A DNA stretch of 10,549 bases from Gammaproteobacteria bacterium (lineage in GTDB: Bacteria; Pseudomonadota; Gammaproteobacteria; UBA5335; SLRW01). Position numbers and translations under genes: made by a program. Below are positions 6,223 through 10,549 of this stretch, piece after piece (the first letter of the stretch is position 1; every line of letters starts with the position of its first letter). Location: the NCBI GenBank assembly GCA_007130745.1, contig SLRW01000048.1, positions 1 through 10,549 of the forward strand. The letters run 5' to 3'. The notes below the pieces were generated by a model, which saw nothing but the letters and a program-made list of their open reading frames with translations, was not told the origin of the DNA and made no database searches.

Positions 6223-7602
6223 ATGCGAAACCATAACAGAACCTTGCGCCTTCTGAGCGCTGTCATGGCCGGGCTGATGCTGGCTGCTCTGGTGGCCTGT
6301 GATCCGGGCCCGGGCCGTGGCCAGTTGGCAGACCTGCGCGAGCGCGGTGAACTGCACGTGCTGACACGCAATGCGCCGACCACCTGGTATGAGGATCGCG
6401 ATGGTCCTGCCGGGCCCGAATACGAAATGATCGAGTCCTTCGCCGCCCATCTGGGGGTAGAGGTGCGCTACGAGCTGGCAGGCAGCGTGGGTGATATTTT
6501 GCAGCGAGTTGCTGCCGGTGAGGCCGATATTGGCGCCGCCGGTATCAGTCGGACCCTTGAGCGCGGCAGCAATGTCCGTTTCGGCCCGGTTTACCAGGAA
6601 GTCGAGCAGCAGGTGGTGTGCCGGCGGGGCGGCGCCAGCCCGCAAACAGCCGAAGAGCTGGTGGGGCTGAGCCTGCGAGTGCCTGCCGGAACCACCTATG
6701 CGCGCCGCCTGCAGCGCCTGGCCGATGAGCATCCCGGTCTGGAGTGGGCTGCAGCGCAAGGCCAGACCACCGAGCAGATGCTGGCTGCAGTGTGGCGTCG
6801 CGAGATTGATTGCACCATCGCCGATTCCAATATTGTGGATATCAATCGCCGCTACTTCCCCGAGCTTAATGTGATGTTCTCCCTGGGTGAGCCTGATCAT
6901 TTCGCCTGGGTGTTGCCGCCGGCTGCCAGCGGACTGCATGCTGAACTGCGGCTCTGGTTCAGAGGCTTCGAGCGAGATGGCGGCCTGGATGCCGTGATGG
7001 AGCGCTACTACGGCTTTGTTGAACTTTTTGACTATGTCGACATGCGGGCTTTCCAGCGGCGCATTGAGCAGCGCCTGCCGCAATACCGTCCGATCTTTGA
7101 GCAGGCGGGTGAGCGTTACGGTTTTGACTGGACGCTGCTGGCGGCCCAGGCCTATCAGGAATCGCACTGGGATCCTCATGCCCGCAGCCCCACCGGGGTG
7201 CGCGGCATGATGATGCTGACCCAGCGCACGGCAGCCGCCATGGGCGTGAATAACCGGCTCGATGCCCGCGAGAGCATCATGGGCGGCGCGAGGTACATGC
7301 AGCGCCTGTACCGCTGGCTGGATGAAGAGATAGAAGAACCCGACCGGACCTGGGTTACCCTGGCTGTCTATAATATCGGCATGGGTCATTTCCGTGATGC
7401 CCAGATGCTGGCTCGTGATCTCGGTCGTAATCCCCATAGCTGGCCGGACTTGCGCGAGACGCTGCCGTTGCTGGCCCAGCCCGAGTACTATCAGGCGACT
7501 CGCTATGGCTATGCACGCGGAAGTGAGCCGGTGCGTTACGTGCAACGCATCCGTGATTATCAGGATGTGCTGGTACGCCGGCTGGAGCCGGGTGAGCGCT
7601 GA
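6223..7602 (+). CDS. mltF: Membrane-bound lytic murein transglycosylase F
   Basis: The 459-residue protein has MltF architecture. It has an N-terminal signal sequence with lipobox LVAC (Cys26), then a solute-binding-protein-3-like domain (about 43-266: ELHVLTRNAPTTWY, GEADIGAAGISRT, CTIADSNIVDINRRYFPE), then a lytic transglycosylase domain (about 290-415). The catalytic Glu is E313 in AQAYQESHWDP, followed by SPTGVRGMMMLT (322-333) and AVYNIGMGH (381-389). Lytic transglycosylases cleave MurNAc-GlcNAc bonds in peptidoglycan and release 1,6-anhydro-MurNAc products. E. coli MltF closely matches the second half but has no lipobox at this point as I recall it. Here Asp27 follows the cysteine, which in enterobacteria would keep a lipoprotein in the inner membrane. 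The stop overlaps the ampD start by one base. The start follows a candidate MITE by eight bases. Confidence 0.95.
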   Translation: MRNHNRTLRLLSAVMAGLMLAALVACDPGPGRGQLADLRERGELHVLTRNAPTTWYEDRDGPAGPEYEMIESFAAHLGVEVRYELAGSVGDILQRVAAGEADIGAAGISRTLERGSNVRFGPVYQEVEQQVVCRRGGASPQTAEELVGLSLRVPAGTTYARRLQRLADEHPGLEWAAAQGQTTEQMLAAVWRREIDCTIADSNIVDINRRYFPELNVMFSLGEPDHFAWVLPPAASGLHAELRLWFRGFERDGGLDAVMERYYGFVELFDYVDMRAFQRRIEQRLPQYRPIFEQAGERYGFDWTLLAAQAYQESHWDPHARSPTGVRGMMMLTQRTAAAMGVNNRLDARESIMGGARYMQRLYRWLDEEIEEPDRTWVTLAVYNIGMGHFRDAQMLARDLGRNPHSWPDLRETLPLLAQPEYYQATRYGYARGSEPVRYVQRIRDYQDVLVRRLEPGER

Positions 7603-8180
7603 TGCCGGCGTCACGACCCGCGCAAGTGGACCGAGCCGGCTGGCTGCAAGATGCGCGCCGGGTGCCTTCGCCGCATTGTGACGAGCGCCCGGCCGGGGTA
7701 AGTGTTGATGCCATTATTGTGCATGGAATCAGTCTGCCGCCCGGGGAGTTCGGCGGCCCCTGGATTGATCGGCTCTTCAGTGGCCAGCTTGATGCCGCCG
7801 CGCATCCGTATTTTCAGCAGATCGCGGCGCTGCGGGTTTCTGCGCATGCGCTGGTGCGCCGGGATGGCGAACTGGTGCAGTACGTGCCCTTCAGCCGGCG
7901 CGCCTGGCATGCCGGCGAGTCCCGGCTGGACGGGCGCAGTTGCTGCAATGATTTTTCGGTGGGCATCGAACTTGAGGGCGCGGACCATATTCCTTATACC
8001 GATGTCCAGTACGATCGTCTGGCCGAGCTGTGCCGTCAGTTGATGGCCTGTTATCCGGCCATCCACCCGGAGCGCATCAGGGGTCACGCGGATATTGCGC
8101 CGGGGCGCAAGACCGACCCCGGGCCGGTCTTCGATTGGACCCGCCTGCATCAGGCGCTGGCGCGGCGTGTGCAAGACTGA
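7602..8180 (+). CDS. ampD: 1,6-anhydro-N-acetylmuramyl-L-alanine amidase AmpD
   Basis: This 192-residue cytoplasmic zinc amidase cleaves the bond between 1,6-anhydroMurNAc and L-alanine during peptidoglycan recycling. It thereby lowers the muropeptide signal that activates AmpR-controlled beta-lactamases where those exist. It is nearly collinear with enterobacterial AmpD: ARRVPSPH (18-25), IIVHGISLPPGEFGGPWID (38-56), VSAHALVRRDGELVQYVPF (79-97), NDFSVGIELEG (116-126), GHADIAPGRKTDPGPVFDW (161-179). Zinc ligands are H41, H162 and D172; E123 and K170 are the catalytic residues by alignment to H34, H154, D164, E116 and K162 of C. freundii AmpD. There is no signal peptide, as expected for the cytoplasmic enzyme and unlike AmiD or AmpDh2/3. 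Its ATG shares one base with the mltF stop (TGATG), implying translational coupling. Confidence 0.96.
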   Translation: MPASRPAQVDRAGWLQDARRVPSPHCDERPAGVSVDAIIVHGISLPPGEFGGPWIDRLFSGQLDAAAHPYFQQIAALRVSAHALVRRDGELVQYVPFSRRAWHAGESRLDGRSCCNDFSVGIELEGADHIPYTDVQYDRLAELCRQLMACYPAIHPERIRGHADIAPGRKTDPGPVFDWTRLHQALARRVQD

Positions 8181-8204
8181 CACAAGGTCCGGGTTGCGCG
8201 GTGC

Positions 8205-8233
8205 TTGCATGCGGAAGGTGTCGGGTCGAGAAT
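8205..8233 (+). promoter_or_regulatory. Possible weak sigma-70 promoter for ampE
   Basis: In the 99-bp ampD-ampE gap, TTGCAT (8205-8210) and GAGAAT (8228-8233) are 17 bases apart. The matches to the -35 and -10 consensus are only partial (about 3/6 and 4/6). It could give ampE some expression independent of mltF-ampD, or be chance. Confidence 0.2.
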
Positions 8234-8279
8234 AAAGCGGGATGATCGAACACGGATTGCCAGGGAGTTACTGACGATT

Positions 8280-9212
8280 ATGGCCATTATTTCTGTATTG
8301 CTCGTGTTGCTTGCCGAATGGGGGGCGCCGGAACTGGAGCGGTTGCGCCGCCATGACTGGTATGCCCGATATCACGCCTGGCTTGAGCAACACCTGGCCG
8401 AGCGGGCCTTCTGGGACTCGCCGCTGGGCTTGTTGCTGGTGCTGGGCGTGCCGGTGTTGCTGTTGATTGTGTTGCAGTCGTTGCTGGCGCTGCTGCTGTT
8501 CGGTCTGCCGGTGTTCCTGCTGGCGGTGGCGGTGTTGTTTCTGTCGTTGGGGCCGGCCAATCTGCTGCGTCAGGCACGCGATTACTTGCAGGCTGACGAG
8601 GATGAAACTGTAAACGCCGCCGATAAACTGGCGCTGGCCACCGAAATCAGCGGCAGTCACAGCGAGGAAATAGAAGAAGCCAACGCCGACGTTCGTGATG
8701 CCATCCTCGGTCAGGCCAATGACCGTCTGTTCGGTGTGCTGTTCTGGTTCATGCTGCTGGGTCCGGCCGGCGCGCTGTTGTATCGCATGGTGGTGGAGGC
8801 GCACGCGCATACCCGATCAGAAGATGGCGATAATGGCTATGAGGCTGCCCCGGCGACGGATGAAGCCGGTCTGACCGGGGGCAGCTTCGCCGCCGCAGCC
8901 GAGCGCCTGCATGGCATTCTGGCCTGGATCCCCGCGCGCCTTCTGGCGCTGGCCTATGCACTGACCGGCAGCTTCGAGGATACGCTGGTGGCATGGCGTG
9001 ATCAGCTCGATCGGGCAGGCGCTTCACTTTATGACAATACCCTTGCTGTACTGACGGCCGCCGGGCGTGGTGCGTTGCGGCTGGAGCCCGGGCAGTCGGG
9101 CCCCCAGTGCGGGGTTCATTGTGTGCATTCGGCGCTGAAGCTGGTTGAGCGCAGTCTGGTGGTGTGGGTGGTGCTGCTGGCGCTGATGACCCTGGTGGGC
9201 TGGGTGGTCTGA
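8280..9212 (+). CDS. ampE: AmpE family inner-membrane protein
   Basis: AmpE is a multispanning inner-membrane protein encoded beside ampD in many gammaproteobacteria. It is proposed to act with AmpD in sensing or signalling for beta-lactamase induction; its molecular activity is not settled. The 310-residue product has hydrophobic segments at about 2-12, 48-70, 72-90, 150-172 and 292-309, and the family signature ANDRLFGVLFWFMLLGPAGALLYRM (146-170). AWIPARLLALAYALTGSFE (215-233) matches the second conserved block. I chose ATG 8280 because MAIISVLLVLLAE aligns with the usual AmpE N-terminus. The frame is open back to TTG 8205, which would add 25 charged residues not typical of the family. GGGAG at 8263-8267 is the best ribosome site, though twelve bases away. 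The 8400-8545 stretch is a run of Leu/Val codons (TTG, CTG, GTG). Confidence 0.9.
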   Translation: MAIISVLLVLLAEWGAPELERLRRHDWYARYHAWLEQHLAERAFWDSPLGLLLVLGVPVLLLIVLQSLLALLLFGLPVFLLAVAVLFLSLGPANLLRQARDYLQADEDETVNAADKLALATEISGSHSEEIEEANADVRDAILGQANDRLFGVLFWFMLLGPAGALLYRMVVEAHAHTRSEDGDNGYEAAPATDEAGLTGGSFAAAAERLHGILAWIPARLLALAYALTGSFEDTLVAWRDQLDRAGASLYDNTLAVLTAAGRGALRLEPGQSGPQCGVHCVHSALKLVERSLVVWVVLLALMTLVGWVV

Positions 9213-9245
9213 ATTACCGTTGCCGTTTTTGCGTTGCCGCCTGAT

Positions 9246-10178
9246 ATGTCCGTCCGGCCTGTGCTGTGCATTGTCCGCCGTCGGTTGACTGGTCTGTGTC
9301 TGGTCCTGGCGCTTGTGTTCATGGCGCCCGGCGCGGTGCTGGCAGACGCCGCAATCGTGGTGACCGATGACACCGGCCGGGAAGTGCGCCTGGACGCGCC
9401 CGCTCGTCGGGTGGTGGCGCTGGCGCCGCACCTTACTGAAATGCTCTTTGCCGTTGGCGCCGGCGATACCCTGGTGGGCGCCGTGGACTACAGCGACTAT
9501 CCGCCGGCAGCGCTTGAGTTACCCCGCGTCGGTGGTGCCCGGGGGGTAGATGTAGAGGCGGTGCTGGCGCTGGAGCCGGAGCTGGTGCTGGCCTGGGCGA
9601 GTGCGCCGCAGGGCGGCGCGGCACGGCGACTGGAATCTTTGGGTATTCCCGTATTCCGCAGTAACCCCGACAGCCTGGAGGCGGTGGCGCGCACCATGCA
9701 GCGCATAGGCCGGCTGGTGGGCCACGCGGAGGGCGGCGAGGCCCGGGCCGAAGCCCTGCTCGAACAGCTTGCCGCCCTGCAGGCTGAATATGGCCAGGTC
9801 ACGTCACCCGCTTTGCGCGTGTTTTACGAGGTTTGGCATGAGCCGCTGATGACGGTGGGGGGCGGGCACTTCATCAGCGAGATTATTGCCCTGTGCGGCG
9901 GCAGGAATATTTTCTCGGAGCTTGCCGCGCCCTCGCCGCGGGTGGACAGGGAAGCCCTGCTGGCCCGCGATCCGCAAGTGATTCTGAGCGCGACCTCCAG
10001 CGAGGAGGAGGCCGCCGAACTGCTGGCGCGCTGGCAGCGCTGGCCGGATCTGGCTGCGGTCCGTGACGACCAGGTCAGAGCCTTGCCCGCCGACCTGCTG
10101 GGGCGACCGGGGCCACGGCTGGTGGACGGCGCGCGGCATTTGTGTCAACAGCTTCGGCAGGCCCGCGAGGCGCTGTAG
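9246..10178 (+). CDS. btuF: Periplasmic cobalamin (corrinoid)-binding protein, BtuF-like
   Basis: This 310-residue protein of the helical-backbone periplasmic binding family (Peripla_BP_2) has a signal peptide (hydrophobic core about 14-33, cleavage likely after AVLA). The N-lobe begins RVVALAPHLTEMLFAVGAGDTLVG (55-78), then DYSDYPPAA (81-89) and VLALEPELVLAW (106-117). A long helix joins it to the C-lobe, with VFYEVWHEPLMTVG (192-205), FISEIIALCGGRNIFSEL (209-226) and RPGPRLVDGARHLC (287-300). These follow E. coli BtuF motif by motif, so the likely ligand is vitamin B12 delivered to a BtuCD-type transporter; iron-siderophore binding proteins of the same family are the alternative. No btuC or btuD is in the window. 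ATG 9246 is preferred over TTG 9234, but neither has a clear Shine-Dalgarno. It lies 33 bp after ampE, so co-transcription is likely. Confidence 0.85.
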   Translation: MSVRPVLCIVRRRLTGLCLVLALVFMAPGAVLADAAIVVTDDTGREVRLDAPARRVVALAPHLTEMLFAVGAGDTLVGAVDYSDYPPAALELPRVGGARGVDVEAVLALEPELVLAWASAPQGGAARRLESLGIPVFRSNPDSLEAVARTMQRIGRLVGHAEGGEARAEALLEQLAALQAEYGQVTSPALRVFYEVWHEPLMTVGGGHFISEIIALCGGRNIFSELAAPSPRVDREALLARDPQVILSATSSEEEAAELLARWQRWPDLAAVRDDQVRALPADLLGRPGPRLVDGARHLCQQLRQAREAL

Positions 10179-10233
10179 GCCGGGATGTCGGCTGGCCGTA
10201 AAGGCGGCAATGCGGCCGGATCACAAATCGGGG

Positions 10234-10262
10234 TTGCACAAGCTGTCTGTATATTGAATACT
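10234..10262 (+). promoter_or_regulatory. Possible sigma-70 promoter for the downstream gene
   Basis: TTGCAC (10234-10239) and AATACT (10257-10262) are separated by 17 bases in the most AT-rich part of the intergenic region. Matches to consensus are about 3/6 and 4/6. If used, the transcript would carry an untranslated leader of roughly 255 bases before the ATG at 10527. Confidence 0.3.
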
Positions 10263-10503
10263 GGGGTCCGGAGCCATCAAGAGCTCTGACAACAACCCTG
10301 AACAAAAGTAAAGGCCGGCGAGCCAACGGGAGGGAGACAGGGCAGGATCAGTTATTCAGTCAACCGCACATGACAGTGGGCCAGGTGCCCGGTGTTGTCT
10401 GTTTTGTCTGCGCTGATGCTCTGGAGAAACACCCGTGACCGAACCCGCACCGGGGGCTTGCCGGTAACCAGTAGACCAAGGCTGCTGTGGGGTTGCCTTG
10501 CAG

Positions 10504-10523
10504 AGGAGAGACCAGGAGAGACT
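10504..10523 (+). promoter_or_regulatory. Duplicated Shine-Dalgarno sequence
   Basis: AGGAGAGACC is followed immediately by AGGAGAGACT, a tandem 10-bp repeat with one difference. The second GGAG (10515-10518) is eight bases before the ATG at 10527, ideal spacing, and decides that start. The first lies ten bases further upstream. Confidence 0.6.
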
Positions 10524-10526
10524 TTC

Positions 10527-10549
10527 ATGACTATCCGAACAACCATTCA
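10527..10549 (+). CDS. Start of an unidentified gene (3' truncated by the window end)
   Basis: ATG at 10527 has a strong Shine-Dalgarno (GGAG at 10515-10518) eight bases upstream and opens a frame that reads MTIRTTI before the window ends. Seven codons are too few for identification. The long leader and strong ribosome site suggest a separately regulated gene and not a continuation of the mltF-btuF operon. Confidence 0.55.

Larger units (their letters stand above)
10179..10526 (+). other. 348-bp intergenic leader with no convincing gene
   Basis: This stretch separates btuF from the next gene. It holds a weak promoter candidate (10234-10262), small stems such as GGCCG/CGGCC (10193-10217) and ACCGG/CCGGT (10450-10466), and a 22-codon ORF (ATG 10370 to TGA 10438) beginning MTVGQVPG, which I do not regard as a gene. 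Despite the BtuF-like gene upstream, I find none of the conserved cobalamin-riboswitch blocks. No strong intrinsic terminator follows btuF. Confidence 0.5.

Noticed and set aside
6127..7614. 495-codon minus-strand ORF covering all of mltF
   Set aside because: Its translation is low-information and His/Gln/Ala-rich, and the plus strand encodes an unmistakable MltF with catalytic motifs. Long antisense frames are expected in GC-rich genes.
8268..8810. Gln/His-rich minus-strand ORF of 180 codons
   Set aside because: It is the reverse reading of Leu/Val codon runs (CTG, TTG, GTG) in the membrane segments of ampE, not a real glutamine-rich protein.
9234..9245. TTG at 9234 as the btuF start
   Set aside because: It adds only four residues before ATG 9246, has no better ribosome site and does not improve the signal peptide.
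10179..10526. Cobalamin riboswitch near the btuF-like gene
   Set aside because: I looked for the conserved B12-box and core blocks (such as CCCGCAACTGT and GCCAGGAGACC) and found none. The GACCAGGAGAGAC near 10510 is better explained as part of the duplicated Shine-Dalgarno.

Overview
This GC-rich window (about 60% G+C by eye) comes from a gammaproteobacterium, probably a free-living, type IV-piliated, marine or Pseudomonas-like lineage. The evidence is a Chp/Pil twitching-motility kinase, a fused kinase/GNAT ArgA, AmpD/AmpE and MltF, each close in sequence and length to its Pseudomonas or enterobacterial counterpart. Genus-level placement is not possible by reading alone.

Layout. Positions 2-2614 (+) hold the end of a ChpA-type hybrid histidine kinase and a ChpC-like CheW adaptor. 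The methylesterase gene chpB, which separates these two in Pseudomonas aeruginosa, is absent. A 27-codon ORF bridges the two genes with stop/start overlaps. Positions 2632-5913 (-) hold a tight operon transcribed argE, argA, rsmE: two arginine-pathway enzymes followed by a 16S rRNA methyltransferase whose GTG start overlaps the argA stop by one base. chpC and rsmE converge with only 17 bp between them.

Positions 5954-6214 hold a 261-bp element bounded by near-perfect 30-bp inverted repeats (the outer 21 bp are identical). It has a structured interior and no transposase, so it is a candidate MITE. It fills almost the whole divergent intergenic space between argE and mltF, leaving 40 bp to argE and 8 bp to mltF, so it must contain or strongly affect both promoters. 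This is the most interesting non-genic structure in the window.

Positions 6223-10178 (+) hold mltF, ampD, ampE and a btuF-like gene. The first three are one peptidoglycan-recycling module. MltF releases 1,6-anhydromuropeptides, AmpD cleaves them in the cytoplasm, and AmpE is the membrane partner of AmpD in beta-lactamase signalling. mltF and ampD share one base (TGATG). btuF, a periplasmic corrinoid-binding protein, follows 33 bp after ampE and is probably co-transcribed, with no obvious functional link. A 348-bp leader without a convincing gene follows, ending in a duplicated Shine-Dalgarno sequence and the first codons of an unidentified gene at 10527.

I see no rRNA, tRNA, CRISPR array, phage gene or complete insertion sequence. 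Apart from the MITE-like repeat and a few arrangement or residue oddities, these are conserved housekeeping genes; I found no convincing new multi-gene system.
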